64,000 nt of DNA from JAUVAV01 sp965371665 (GTDB lineage Bacteria; Oederibacteriota; JAAXVQ01; JAUVAV01), in the NCBI GenBank assembly GCA_965371665.1, contig CBDUZI010000002.1, forward strand, positions 1-64,000, in the 5' to 3' direction. Shown here in pieces: positions 52,538-62,022 of the stretch. Position 1 is the stretch's first letter. Each line of letters begins with the position of its first letter. The position numbers and the translations under genes are program-made. Under the pieces are notes generated by a model. That model saw nothing but the letters and a program-made list of their open reading frames with translations, ran no database searches and had not been told where the DNA came from.

Positions 52538-53652
52538 CGTTTCGCTCTGGGCAAAGAGCGGGAAACCGAGAGCAGAATCCCGATTGCCACTAAAGAAAAA
52601 AAGAGCGAAGATCCGCCCGCGCTGATAAAAGGCAGAGTCATTCCCTTGGTCGGTACCAGGCCGGTGGTTACACCGATATTAATCACCGCCTGCACGCCCA
52701 GCAGCAGCGTAATTCCGCTCGCGAGCAATTTTCCAAAGGTCTCCGGACAGTGGCGGGCAATGCTAAATCCCCTCCAGATTACCAGGCCGAAAAGCAGAGT
52801 AATAATAAAGGTTCCCACAAATCCCAGTTCCTCGCCGAGGATACTGAAAATAAAATCAGTATGAGGAGCGGGAAGATAAAAAAATTTCTGTTGGCTTTCG
52901 CATAAGCCCCTTCCCCACAACCCTCCGCTGCCCAGGGCCAAATATGATTGGACGATCTGAAAGCCGCTGCCCAGGGGTTCCTGCCAGGGATCCAAATAAG
53001 CCTCCAGCCGGCGGCGCCGGTAAGGAACCCGGTAGATCAGTACAAAAATCACGGGTAAGGCTGCCAGGCCCAAACTCAGCAAATGCGAGAAGCGGGCGCC
53101 CGCTAAATAAAGCATGCCGCAGCCTACTAAAATCAAAATCACGGCCGTGCCTAAATCCGGCTGCAGCACTAATAAAGCGGCGGCTCCGCCTAATACGGCC
53201 AGGCGCGGCAATAAACCTTGTACCAGAGAGGTCAGGACTTCCCGCTTGCGGGCTAAAATATCGGCTAAATAAATTACCATTACTACTTTAACCAATTCGG
53301 CGGGCTGAAATGAAATCGGTCCCAGCATCAGCCAGCGCCTGGCACCGCCCACGGTTTTGCCGATGGATAATACTAAAACGGCTATCAGCAGGCCGAAGCA
53401 AAGCAGCAGACCGGGCTTCACCCACTTTTGCCAATTCCTGTAAGGATAGCGGGCCGCCAGCATTAGGGCTAAGGATCCCAACGCCATCCATATCATCTGG
53501 CGCTTAATAAAAAAATAAGAATCCCCGAAAATATTCATGGCTAAAATAGTAGATGAAGAATACACCATGATCACTCCGGTCCCTACTAAAACCGCGCTAA
53601 CCGCCAGTAGGACTATATCCACATTTCCCGGCTGTTCTTCCCTGGTTTTCAT
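52534..53652 (-). CDS. ftsW: Septal peptidoglycan polymerase FtsW
   Basis: This 372-residue SEDS-family membrane protein polymerises lipid II at the septum together with FtsI. About ten membrane helices are seen. ISFQPAELVKVVMVIYLA, a hallmark, GSGFQIVQSYLALGSGGLWGRGL and GLVPTKGMTLPFISAGGSSL are present. It overlaps murD by ATGA and murG by ATGA. Confidence 0.96.
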   Translation of the reverse strand: MKTREEQPGNVDIVLLAVSAVLVGTGVIMVYSSSTILAMNIFGDSYFFIKRQMIWMALGSLALMLAARYPYRNWQKWVKPGLLLCFGLLIAVLVLSIGKTVGGARRWLMLGPISFQPAELVKVVMVIYLADILARKREVLTSLVQGLLPRLAVLGGAAALLVLQPDLGTAVILILVGCGMLYLAGARFSHLLSLGLAALPVIFVLIYRVPYRRRRLEAYLDPWQEPLGSGFQIVQSYLALGSGGLWGRGLCESQQKFFYLPAPHTDFIFSILGEELGFVGTFIITLLFGLVIWRGFSIARHCPETFGKLLASGITLLLGVQAVINIGVTTGLVPTKGMTLPFISAGGSSLFFSLVAIGILLSVSRSLPRAKR

Positions 53653-55040
53653 ACCACCTTTTTACTCGCTTCCTCGGATAATTTTTTCACTTCGGCGCAA
53701 AAAGCCGCTCCCCGTTCCTCAAAATTACTAAATTGATCAAAGCTGGCGCATCCGGGAGAAAAAAGCACCACATCTCCCTCCTGGGCTATTTTAGCCGCGG
53801 AACGAACCGCGGCCGGAAGTTCATTTTCCCGGATAACCTGTACCGCATCCTTTATCTGATGGCTGATGGTTTCAGCGGCCTCGCCCATCACTACTACCGC
53901 CCGCGCGCGGGCAGCCAGCAGTTCCCGCAAACTGGTAAATTCGCCCTGCTTATCCCGTCCGCCCAGAATCAGTACGATCGGGGCGTCATAACTTTGCAGG
54001 GCCTTGATGACGGCATTCACATTAGTTCCCTTGGAATCATTGACGAACCGTATCCCATCCAGCAGGGCAACGGTTTCCAAACGATGAGGAACGCCCCGGA
54101 ACTGGTGTAATGTCCGCGGCATGCTTTTGATCGGAATACCCAGCGCCAGGCCAAGGGCAATTACTGCCAGGGCATTTTCCAGGTTATGCGAACCGGGTAT
54201 GAGAAGTTCATCGGCCGACATCAAATCCCCCTGCCCTAATCCGAAGAAACGGTACTTGATCTTTCCTTTCTCAACCCAGACCCCCTCAATTTCCGGTGGC
54301 TGCTCACGGGAAAAGGTCAAAACCCGGCCCGGCGCCTGGGTGGAAAGCAAGGGGGAAAATTTATCCTCGGCATTCAGCACCAGGATATCTTTGGAGGTCT
54401 GCTTCCGCATGATTCCGGCCTTGGCTTCAACATACGCCTGCATGCCGGTGTAACGATCAAGGTGGTCCGGCGTAATATTCAGGATGGCCGCAACCTGGGG
54501 CCGGAAACTTTTCACAGTTTCCAACTGGAAGCTGGAAACCTCCAATATAGTCACGCCTTTTTCCGGAATGCTTTCCGCTACCGCGGTAAAAGGCATCCCC
54601 ATATTGCCAGCCATAACATAAGTTAAACCGGCATCTTGTATCATGCGCGCCAAAAGATGGACCGTGGTGGTTTTCCCATTGGTCCCGGTAACGGCTATGA
54701 TCCGGCCCCGGCAGAACCAGTAACCCAATTCCAATTCGGAAATAATCATTACGCCGCGTGCTTTAACCTCGGCCAAAACCGGTTGCTCCACGGGTACTCC
54801 GGGAGAAAGCACGATGAGCTCAGCCGATTTCAGCGTATCCGGATGGTGTCCATTGGTCTCGATTTTAACTCCGAGCGCGGACAACCCCTCCACGGCCGCA
54901 CTCAACTCCTCGGCTTTTTTCACATCCGTGACCGTAACCCGGGCGCCCTGTCTGACCAGCAGAGCAGCGGCCGCACAGCCGCTGCGGGCCATACCCATTA
55001 CCAGCACGTTACGATCTTTAAGTTCCATCAGGGGTTTCAT
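53649..55040 (-). CDS. murD: UDP-MurNAc-L-alanine--D-glutamate ligase
   Basis: This 463-residue Mur ligase adds D-glutamate. VLVMGMARSGCAAAALL opens it; IIAVTGTNGKTTTVHLLARM is the ATP loop; and INDSKGTNVNAV-type FVNDSKGTNVNAVIKAL and LGGRDKQGEF are family signs. GAGGT lies five bases before ATG 55040. It starts three bases after the mraY stop. Confidence 0.96.
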   Translation of the reverse strand: MKPLMELKDRNVLVMGMARSGCAAAALLVRQGARVTVTDVKKAEELSAAVEGLSALGVKIETNGHHPDTLKSAELIVLSPGVPVEQPVLAEVKARGVMIISELELGYWFCRGRIIAVTGTNGKTTTVHLLARMIQDAGLTYVMAGNMGMPFTAVAESIPEKGVTILEVSSFQLETVKSFRPQVAAILNITPDHLDRYTGMQAYVEAKAGIMRKQTSKDILVLNAEDKFSPLLSTQAPGRVLTFSREQPPEIEGVWVEKGKIKYRFFGLGQGDLMSADELLIPGSHNLENALAVIALGLALGIPIKSMPRTLHQFRGVPHRLETVALLDGIRFVNDSKGTNVNAVIKALQSYDAPIVLILGGRDKQGEFTSLRELLAARARAVVVMGEAAETISHQIKDAVQVIRENELPAAVRSAAKIAQEGDVVLFSPGCASFDQFSNFEERGAAFCAEVKKLSEEASKKVV

Positions 55041-55043
55041 TTT

Positions 55044-56135
55044 CTACCTCAATTTCAAAGTGCTCAAAGTAATAACCGCCAGCATAATCGCCACAATCCA
55101 GAAGCGAATAATGATTTTTGGTTCCGACCATCCCTTGATTTCAAAATGGTGATGCAAAGGCGCCATGAGAAATATCCGCTTCCCGGTCAGCTTGAATCCC
55201 ACCACCTGTAAAATCACGGAGCATACTTCGGCCACAAAAACACCTCCGACCACGAGCAGCAAGAGTTCCTGTTTAATCAGGACGGCCGTGGTCCCGAGAA
55301 CCCCGCCCAAGGCCAGCGAACCGGTGTCCCCCATAAAAACCTCTGCCGGATGAGCGTTAAACCATAAAAATCCCAGGGCCGCGCCGGCCATGGCGCTGCA
55401 GACTACGGTCATTTCTCCTCCGCCCGGAATAAAAATTATCTTCAAGTAGTTGGCAAATTTCACATTGGCTACTATATAACTCATAACCACAAAGGTCCCG
55501 GCCACCAGAGCTAAAGACCCGATGGCCAGCCCGTCTAAGCCATCCGTTATATTGACCGCATTGCTGGCGCCTACGATTACTATCATGCCCAAGATAAAAT
55601 AAAGCCAGGCCGGCAGGCAGATCGCCTGTTTGACAAACGGCACATTCAAGCAGGCAGCATATTTCCAATCTCCGGCCCAGTAAAGAATCGCCCCCATGAC
55701 AACCGCACTTCCCAGTATCTGGGCCGCCAACTTGTTCCGGACTATCAAACCCTGGGATTGATTTTTAACCACCTTGAGATAATCATCCCAAAAGCCGACC
55801 AGGCCGAACCAGATCAGGGCAAAAGTCATCACGCCCACTGTATAATATTCCCAGCGGGCCCATAAGCCTATGCTCACCAGCATTGACCCCAGGATAATCA
55901 ATCCCCCCATAGTGGGCGTTCCGGCTTTTTTCAAATGCCGGTCCGGCCCGTCCTCCCGGATATTCTGGCCTATCCCCCGGCTTTTCAAACTGCGAATAAT
56001 GGGGGGAGCTAAAAACAGACATAGCAAAAAAGCTGTCAAGGCCGCATAAACCGAACGAAAGGTGATGTATCGAAATACATTGAAAGCCGACCACACCTCT
56101 GCCAGCGGAAAAAGCAGATAATACAGCAAACGCAA
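55044..56135 (-). CDS. mraY: Phospho-MurNAc-pentapeptide transferase
   Basis: This 363-residue integral membrane enzyme makes lipid I. About ten hydrophobic helices are visible. Motifs GTPTMGGLIIL, AVNITDGLDGLAIG and FMGDTGSLALGG carry the Asp residues; PLHHHFEIKGW is the MraY-specific loop. Length is normal. A 350-base repeat-bearing gap separates it from murF. Confidence 0.97.
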   Translation of the reverse strand: MRLLYYLLFPLAEVWSAFNVFRYITFRSVYAALTAFLLCLFLAPPIIRSLKSRGIGQNIREDGPDRHLKKAGTPTMGGLIILGSMLVSIGLWARWEYYTVGVMTFALIWFGLVGFWDDYLKVVKNQSQGLIVRNKLAAQILGSAVVMGAILYWAGDWKYAACLNVPFVKQAICLPAWLYFILGMIVIVGASNAVNITDGLDGLAIGSLALVAGTFVVMSYIVANVKFANYLKIIFIPGGGEMTVVCSAMAGAALGFLWFNAHPAEVFMGDTGSLALGGVLGTTAVLIKQELLLLVVGGVFVAEVCSVILQVVGFKLTGKRIFLMAPLHHHFEIKGWSEPKIIIRFWIVAIMLAVITLSTLKLR

Positions 56136-56197
56136 CCTCCCAGAGTACGGATAAGAACTGTCGCCAATAAGCGTTTTCGTATTATTTCACCCCGTAT

Positions 56198-56283
56198 GTC
56201 ATTCCGAGGCTCTGCCGAGGAATCTCATAGAGCACTTGTTAAGCAAGCGTTTGCTTGGAGATCCCTCGTTTCACTCGGGATGA
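56198..56283. repeat. GTCATTCC palindromic element, mraY-murF gap
   Basis: GTCATTCCGAGG...CGGGATGAC arms form a degenerate hairpin, related to those at 14.3 and 33.2 kb. Confidence 0.65.
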
Positions 56284-56340
56284 CAAACTCACGGAATTTG
56301 TCTGAAAATACCTTTTGTCGACACTCCCTGATATATTAAC

Positions 56341-56484
56341 CGTTGAATGTTGAATGGCACGCGATGCGGAGGCCGGCGAGAAGAAGTGGGTATCGAACTG
56401 CCAGGTAAAAATCGGGTCGTTGTCGTAGTCGGAATCAATATAGCCGGCCGATTTGCCTAAGTATGGTTTATTCAACATTCAACG
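56341..56484. repeat. 144-base element with 15-base inverted ends next to murF
   Basis: CGTTGAATGTTGAAT (56341-56355) is inverted exactly at 56470-56484, one base before the murF stop. The interior stays open in one minus-strand frame (YIDSDYDNDPIFTWQFDTHF). I recall similar DNA patches in unrelated genomes, so this looks like a mobile palindromic element and not a gene. Confidence 0.7.
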
Positions 56485-56485
56485 C

Positions 56486-57865
56486 TCAATACATCATGCC
56501 GATTTCCTTACGTTTTTTTATCGCAGCAATAAATCTTTCCAAACCAATGGCACGCGATCCTTTCACTAAAATTAAATCCGCCGCCGGTGCCGATGGAATC
56601 CGGGATAAATAGACCGCTGTCACTTCATCCGCCGAATCAAGCTGTCTTATCCATTTCATCCCGGCCCGGCGGGCGCCCGCGGCAATGCCGCGCGCTTCTT
56701 CTCCCACTGTAATCAGCTTACTCACCCCGGCCGCAACGGTTTGGCGGCCCAGCTCCAGATGCGCCCGCTTGGTGAAGCTTCCTAACTCCAGCATGCTGCC
56801 CGCGATGAATATTTTATCTCCGCGGGTGGAGAGCCGGCCCAGCAGTTTCAAGGCGGCCGCCGCGGATTGCGGACTGCTGTTATAAGCATCGTTAATAATC
56901 CGCAGGGATCCCAGGCGTAACATTTCCATTCGCATGGAAGTCCGGGAGTAATAGCCGTCCAGCGCCCGGCAAGCCGTCACAAAATTAATCCCCATGGCCA
57001 TGGCCCCGCCAACGGCGGCGGCCGCGTTCCAGGCCTGATGACTTCCCAAACATTTTACTCCCACGGTCTCGGTCCGGCCGCGGAATTCCAGCCGAACGCG
57101 CGTGCCCTGATCACTCACTCTGACATCAACCACCTTAATATCCGCTTTCGCGGCCATGCCGAAAGTAAATCCCGGATAACGCGAAGCCAGCCGGGCCAGG
57201 AAAGGATCATCCGCATTCAGGATCGCAGATCCCTCCGGTAAAAGTTCGGGCAGGAGTTCGGCCTTGGCCTTAGCCAAGGCCTGCCGGTTTTTAAAGCAGC
57301 CCAGGTGAGCATCTCCGATATTTGTGATGATTCCCACCTGCGGGCCGGCCATGCGGGCCAATCCCCGGATCTCACCGGGAGCATTCATGCCCATTTCCAG
57401 AACTGCCCGCCGTTGCCGGGAATTCATCCGGAGCAAGGTAAGGGGAAGTCCAATATCATTATTGAAATTACCCTGGCTTTCCAATACTCTTTCCCGGCTC
57501 GCGAGAATAGTGGCCAGCATTTCCTTAGTCGCGGTTTTCCCGTTGCTGCCGGTCACGGCGGCTACGGTTATTTTGGGAAAACGCCGCCGGTAAACCGTGG
57601 CCAGATCTCCCAGGGCTTTTCGCGGATTATTAACCTTAATCGCCGGAAGACCCCGGGGGGCGCGCCGGCAAAGTCCGGCCGCCGCTCCCGCGGCTATCGC
57701 GCCTTTAAGATACCGGTGACCGTCCGCATGTTCTCCGGCCAGCGCAACAAAAAGTTCTTGTGAACGAATCCGGCGGGAATCAATCGAGACTCCGCTTACC
57801 TTCCGGTCCGGAGACGCATTCGCCAATTTCCCCTTTACCGCCTCGGTTATATTACCTAAATTCAT
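56486..57865 (-). CDS. murF: UDP-MurNAc-tripeptide--D-alanyl-D-alanine ligase
   Basis: This 459-residue Mur ligase adds D-Ala-D-Ala. VSIDSRRIRSQELFVALAGEHADGHRYL is the N-terminal domain; AAVTGSNGKTATKEML is the ATP loop; NFNNDIGLPLTLL and INDAYNSSPQSAAAAL are family marks. ATG 57865 overlaps the murE stop as ATGA; ATG 57874, three codons earlier, is also possible. Confidence 0.95.
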   Translation of the reverse strand: MNLGNITEAVKGKLANASPDRKVSGVSIDSRRIRSQELFVALAGEHADGHRYLKGAIAAGAAAGLCRRAPRGLPAIKVNNPRKALGDLATVYRRRFPKITVAAVTGSNGKTATKEMLATILASRERVLESQGNFNNDIGLPLTLLRMNSRQRRAVLEMGMNAPGEIRGLARMAGPQVGIITNIGDAHLGCFKNRQALAKAKAELLPELLPEGSAILNADDPFLARLASRYPGFTFGMAAKADIKVVDVRVSDQGTRVRLEFRGRTETVGVKCLGSHQAWNAAAAVGGAMAMGINFVTACRALDGYYSRTSMRMEMLRLGSLRIINDAYNSSPQSAAAALKLLGRLSTRGDKIFIAGSMLELGSFTKRAHLELGRQTVAAGVSKLITVGEEARGIAAGARRAGMKWIRQLDSADEVTAVYLSRIPSAPAADLILVKGSRAIGLERFIAAIKKRKEIGMMY

Positions 57866-59415
57866 ACCTTGCATTTCCCTCTCCGATTCAGACGCGCCAA
57901 TTCTTGGCGCACGATCCGGCGATCGTCAAAGGGTATGGTTTGGTGAGCCAAAATCTGATAATTCTCATGCCCTTTACCGGCAATCAGGACCGTATCCTCC
58001 CGGCCGGCCAAACGCAGGGCTGCCCTAATGGCCCGCGTCCGGTCAATTTCTATCAGGATATTATTCTCCGGTATACTTCGTTTACTGCGCCCCCTTGGCT
58101 TGCTCTTCCCGGCACCGGCAACAATATCCCGGATGATCTTTTCCGGATCCTCGCTCCTGGGATTATCCGAGGTAATGACAACTACATCAGCCAATTCGGC
58201 CGCTATTTCGCCCATGGCCGGCCGCTTGGATGTATCTCTATCTCCGCCGCAACCAAAAATCACTATAATTTTCCGGGAAGTAAATTTCCGGGCGGCTTGC
58301 AGCACTTGGGACAAGCCATCCGGAGTATGCGCATAATCAACAATCACATTAAATGAACCGGACCCCGAAATATTCTCCATTCTTCCGGGCACCCCGGAAA
58401 CCGCTTCCAGGCCTTTTTGAATCCCCGGGAGCGAGACGCCCAAACATTGGGCCGTTGCCGCCGCAGCCAGGGCATTAAGCACATTATGCTGTCCGGCCAG
58501 CTTCAATTGGACTCTAATCCGGCCTTGCGGCGTAATCAGGCGGAAAGCGCTGCCCGAGGCCTTGATTTGCATTTGCTGCGCCGTAAACTCCGCCGCTTTC
58601 TGCAAACCGTAGGTTTTAATCCGCGCCCGGCCGGCGGCACGCATCATGCCGCGGCTTTGGGGATCATCCCTATTTATGACAGCATACTTCGGCCCGGACT
58701 TATATCCTTGCTCTGCCAATTGCGTGAAAAGCCGGCGCTTGGCCGCCGCATAATTTTCCAGCGTGCCATGAAAATCCAAGTGCTCCGGGGTCAGGTTGGT
58801 AAATACGGCCACATCAAATTCACAGCCCGCTACCCGTTCCTCGGCCAGGGCATGGGAGGAAACCTCCATAAGTGCGACATCGCATTGCTTGGCAGCCATT
58901 TTAAAGAGCAGACTCTGCAGTTCCCAGGCCATAGGCGTAGTATTTAAAGCCGCAACCGAATATCCCGGTAATTCATGCCGGATGGTACCTATCAAACCCA
59001 CACGCTGCGGCGGCCGGCCGGATTCCAGAATTGATCTTAAAAAATAGTTTACCGTGGTTTTTCCATTGGTTCCGGTTATTCCCACAACCTTAAATTTTAA
59101 TGATGGCAGATTGTAAAAATGAGGAGCTATTTTTTTTAAGGCACGGGAAACCCGGGGAACCTTAATAATTCCGATTTTCAAAGTATCCAGCCCGGGAATA
59201 TGCTTTTCCAGCATAACCGCAGCCGCGCCCTGCCGCACAGCGTGGGCCGCGAATTTATGGCCATCCTGATGTCTCCCGCGTATACAGGCAAAAACATCTC
59301 CGGGCCGGACATGGCGGGAGTCAGCGGTAATACGCTGTACCAGCACATCCGGCCGGCCGGATAAACCGGCGCGCGGAATACTCTCCGCCAGGATCGAGAG
59401 CGGGATATTAATCAT
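57862..59415 (-). CDS. murE: UDP-MurNAc-tripeptide synthetase, meso-DAP type
   Basis: This 517-residue ligase adds the third stem residue. VVGITGTNGKTTVNYFLRSIL is the ATP loop; LNTTPMAWELQSLLFKM and EVSSHALAEERV follow. VVITSDNPRSEDPEKII holds DNPR, which predicts meso-diaminopimelate rather than lysine. FGCGGDRDTSKRPAMGEIA is typical. It overlaps ftsI by ATGA. Confidence 0.96.
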   Translation of the reverse strand: MINIPLSILAESIPRAGLSGRPDVLVQRITADSRHVRPGDVFACIRGRHQDGHKFAAHAVRQGAAAVMLEKHIPGLDTLKIGIIKVPRVSRALKKIAPHFYNLPSLKFKVVGITGTNGKTTVNYFLRSILESGRPPQRVGLIGTIRHELPGYSVAALNTTPMAWELQSLLFKMAAKQCDVALMEVSSHALAEERVAGCEFDVAVFTNLTPEHLDFHGTLENYAAAKRRLFTQLAEQGYKSGPKYAVINRDDPQSRGMMRAAGRARIKTYGLQKAAEFTAQQMQIKASGSAFRLITPQGRIRVQLKLAGQHNVLNALAAAATAQCLGVSLPGIQKGLEAVSGVPGRMENISGSGSFNVIVDYAHTPDGLSQVLQAARKFTSRKIIVIFGCGGDRDTSKRPAMGEIAAELADVVVITSDNPRSEDPEKIIRDIVAGAGKSKPRGRSKRSIPENNILIEIDRTRAIRAALRLAGREDTVLIAGKGHENYQILAHQTIPFDDRRIVRQELARLNRRGKCKV

Positions 59416-61550
59416 GGTTGGTTCTCCGGATCAACGCAATTAATCATACAGGTCTGTCCTACCTTAGCTAAAGTATTAGGACTCGGCTTCTGCCGGTTAA
59501 CCACGCCGCTGCCCGAGATGCGGGCCTGAAGACCGTAATCTCCCAAAATCTGCAGGGCGTTACGCAGCGTTTGCCCCGCCACATTCGGGACCAATATCTG
59601 TTCCTGCTTCGGCAGCGTGATCTTATCCGCAGCCGAAGCACCCAGATAAAGCACTACCCGGGAAGCGGCATTAATCAGCCGGCCTTCGGCGGGTCGTTGT
59701 TCTAAAACTATTTTCCCTTTTCCCAGGCAGGCGGCTTGTAATCCTAACTGTTTAAGCCGGCGTCGGGATTCATCGATGGACAGGCCTTTTAAACCGGGCA
59801 CTTGATGCATGTGACTTTTTAAATCAAACCCCTTCCCGGCTTCGGCCTTGGCAAAAGCATATACTTTCCGGGGACTGGGCGGAATTCCCAAATACGCCAC
59901 CAGGTGGCGGCTGATTTCCTTGAAAACCGGCCCGGCCACTAACCCGCCCCATTGCAGGCCGCGAGGCTCGTCAATCATAACCGCAATTAACAATTTCGGC
60001 TTATCTGCCGGAAAAAAACCCACAAAGGAAGCCACATGCCGAAAGGCATCATATCCGCCGTGGGGGCGTATTTTCTGAGCGGTTCCGGTTTTACCCGCCA
60101 CCGTATAATTAGAAACCTGGGCCCAGGTGCCGGTTCCCTTTTCAACCACATCCTTTAATATGCTTCTCATCTGTTCCGCGGTGCGCGCGGAGATCACTTG
60201 TCCGCGTATTTCCGGTTGCGTCGCTCTGACTATGACACCATCCGGACGCTTCTGTTCCCTGACAATATACGGCCGGAGAAGCCGGCCCTGGTTAGCCACA
60301 GCCGCATAAGCCGCGGCTATTTGCAGGGTAGTCACGGCCACCCCCTGGCCGAAGGGCACGGAAGTCATTGTGCAATTTTTCCATTGCGTATGGGGTTTAA
60401 GCATGCCTACGCGTTCACCGGGCAGTTCAATCCCGGTCGGTCTTCCGAAACCAAAATCCCGGGCATAACGGGTTAATTTTTCCGCGCCTAAACGAATACC
60501 GATTTTCACGGCTCCAACATTACTGGATAAAATTATCACGTCCCGGAAAGAGAGCCGCCCTTTAGGCTCGTGATCCCGGACCACTCTTCCGTCAAACACT
60601 CCCCGTCCATTTTCACAATGAATGATATCTTCTTCCCGGAAAACGCCTTCCTCCAGCGCAGCGGCGGCCGTGACTAATTTGAAGGTTGACCCGGGTTCGT
60701 AAATATCATTTATGACCCGGTTCCGCTGGTTTGCGACCGGAAACCGGTTGTAGTGGTTGGGATCAAAATCAGGCAGGTTGGCCAGGGCCAGTATTTCTCC
60801 GGTATTGGGATTCATAACCACGATTGATCCCGCCAGAGCCCGGGACTTTTTCATGCCGCGGGCCAATTCCCGCTCGGCTATATGCTGAACCACCTTATCA
60901 ATAGTTAAATATATATCCTGACCGGGTTCGGGACGCTTAAAAACCCGGGTGGAGGCGGGAAGCCTCTGTCCTTTGGCGTCACGCGCGATTCTCAACAGTC
61001 CGCTCCGGCCGCAAATGGCCCGGTCAAACTGAAGCTCCACGCCGCTCAGCCCTTGATTGTCCAAACCCACAAATCCCAAAACATGACAGGCCAGACGGCC
61101 TTCCGGATAAACCCGGATGGATTCGGAGAGTTCGTGCACACCGGTTAATTTCAGAGCGCGGATTTTTTCGGCGCCGGCATCCGAAACCTTGCGTTTAATC
61201 CAGACAAAATCCCGACGGCTTTTAAAACGTTCCTTCAAGCGCACGGCGGAAACACCGATCGCCTGATAAAGCCGGCGCGCCGCCTGGGACGGATTTTTTA
61301 TTTCCGAAGGAACGGCGTAAAACGAGGCCGCCTGCCGGTTAAGCGCCAGCGGCCGCCCCCGGCGGTCAAATATTTTTCCGCGTTGCGGCTGAATTTTAAT
61401 CGTACGTTCCTGCTGCCGCAGGGCCAGTTGCGAAAACTGCCGGTGCTGAATAATCTGAATATAAAAAAGACGCCAGGTTATAATGGCCAGCAGTACGCCA
61501 AAACCGACCGTAAAGACTTTTATCCGCTTGTCGATGGCCTCTTTTCGCAA
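59412..61550 (-). CDS. ftsI: Septal penicillin-binding protein with PASTA domains
   Basis: This 712-residue class B PBP cross-links septal murein. One membrane anchor lies at about 12-33. The transpeptidase motifs are S288-T-F-K291, S342-S-N344 and K487-T-G-T490. The C-terminal part has two PASTA-like repeats (VPGLKGLSIDESRRRLKQLGL and VPNVAGQTLRNALQILGDYGL, from about residue 578). PASTA on an FtsI-type protein is common in Gram-positives (SpoVD, PBP2x) but rarer in diderms. ftsL is 12 bases upstream and murE overlaps. Confidence 0.94.
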   Translation of the reverse strand: MRKEAIDKRIKVFTVGFGVLLAIITWRLFYIQIIQHRQFSQLALRQQERTIKIQPQRGKIFDRRGRPLALNRQAASFYAVPSEIKNPSQAARRLYQAIGVSAVRLKERFKSRRDFVWIKRKVSDAGAEKIRALKLTGVHELSESIRVYPEGRLACHVLGFVGLDNQGLSGVELQFDRAICGRSGLLRIARDAKGQRLPASTRVFKRPEPGQDIYLTIDKVVQHIAERELARGMKKSRALAGSIVVMNPNTGEILALANLPDFDPNHYNRFPVANQRNRVINDIYEPGSTFKLVTAAAALEEGVFREEDIIHCENGRGVFDGRVVRDHEPKGRLSFRDVIILSSNVGAVKIGIRLGAEKLTRYARDFGFGRPTGIELPGERVGMLKPHTQWKNCTMTSVPFGQGVAVTTLQIAAAYAAVANQGRLLRPYIVREQKRPDGVIVRATQPEIRGQVISARTAEQMRSILKDVVEKGTGTWAQVSNYTVAGKTGTAQKIRPHGGYDAFRHVASFVGFFPADKPKLLIAVMIDEPRGLQWGGLVAGPVFKEISRHLVAYLGIPPSPRKVYAFAKAEAGKGFDLKSHMHQVPGLKGLSIDESRRRLKQLGLQAACLGKGKIVLEQRPAEGRLINAASRVVLYLGASAADKITLPKQEQILVPNVAGQTLRNALQILGDYGLQARISGSGVVNRQKPSPNTLAKVGQTCMINCVDPENQP

Positions 61551-61562
61551 GACCTTTCTCCC

Positions 61563-62021
61563 TTATTCAGTCTTTTTCTCCGGGCCCCGGATTGCGAACT
61601 TGAAACTTTCCGCCTGCTTGATCCATCGGTTAAAACATCCCCGCCATCCCTCACTCCGGATTGCCGGATCGACCAGAAAAACCAGTTGGTCTTTCCGGGG
61701 CGTATCCAAGCCTAATTTATTCCGGGCCACTTTTTCGATCCGTTCCAGATTGGCCAGAGAATTTCGCCGGCTGAGCAGAATCCGCTGTTGATCCAGCAGA
61801 GTGTCGTATTCCCCGCGAAGTTGCGTTATTTTGTACCCCAGCTTGACCACCTGCATTTCCTGCCAAACTCTTAAGAAAACCACACCGAAAAGAACCAGGA
61901 TAACTCCCATTATCAGGGATATACGCCGGACCGCGATTTTATTTTTACCGCCGGTTTCCTGCATAAAATAAATTGTGACAAACTCACGGTCCAGTCCGCT
62001 ATGCAGAACGCGTCCGCTCAT
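61563..62021 (-). CDS. ftsL: FtsL-type septum protein
   Basis: This 152-residue bitopic protein has one membrane helix (about 33-51: SLIMGVILVLFGVVFLRVW) followed by a coiled coil (KLGYKITQLRGEYDTLLDQQRILLSRRNSLANLERIEKVA). It links FtsQ and FtsB-like proteins to FtsW-FtsI. The final 40 residues extend beyond a usual FtsL. The frame continues to 62114 in rsmH; ATG 62021, one base after the rsmH stop with GGAG upstream, is preferred. Confidence 0.82.
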   Translation of the reverse strand: MSGRVLHSGLDREFVTIYFMQETGGKNKIAVRRISLIMGVILVLFGVVFLRVWQEMQVVKLGYKITQLRGEYDTLLDQQRILLSRRNSLANLERIEKVARNKLGLDTPRKDQLVFLVDPAIRSEGWRGCFNRWIKQAESFKFAIRGPEKKTE

Positions 62022-62022
62022 C

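Noticed and set aside
56239..56478. 79-codon minus-strand ORF between mraY and murF
   Set aside because: It is formed by two repeat elements read through; no ribosome site.
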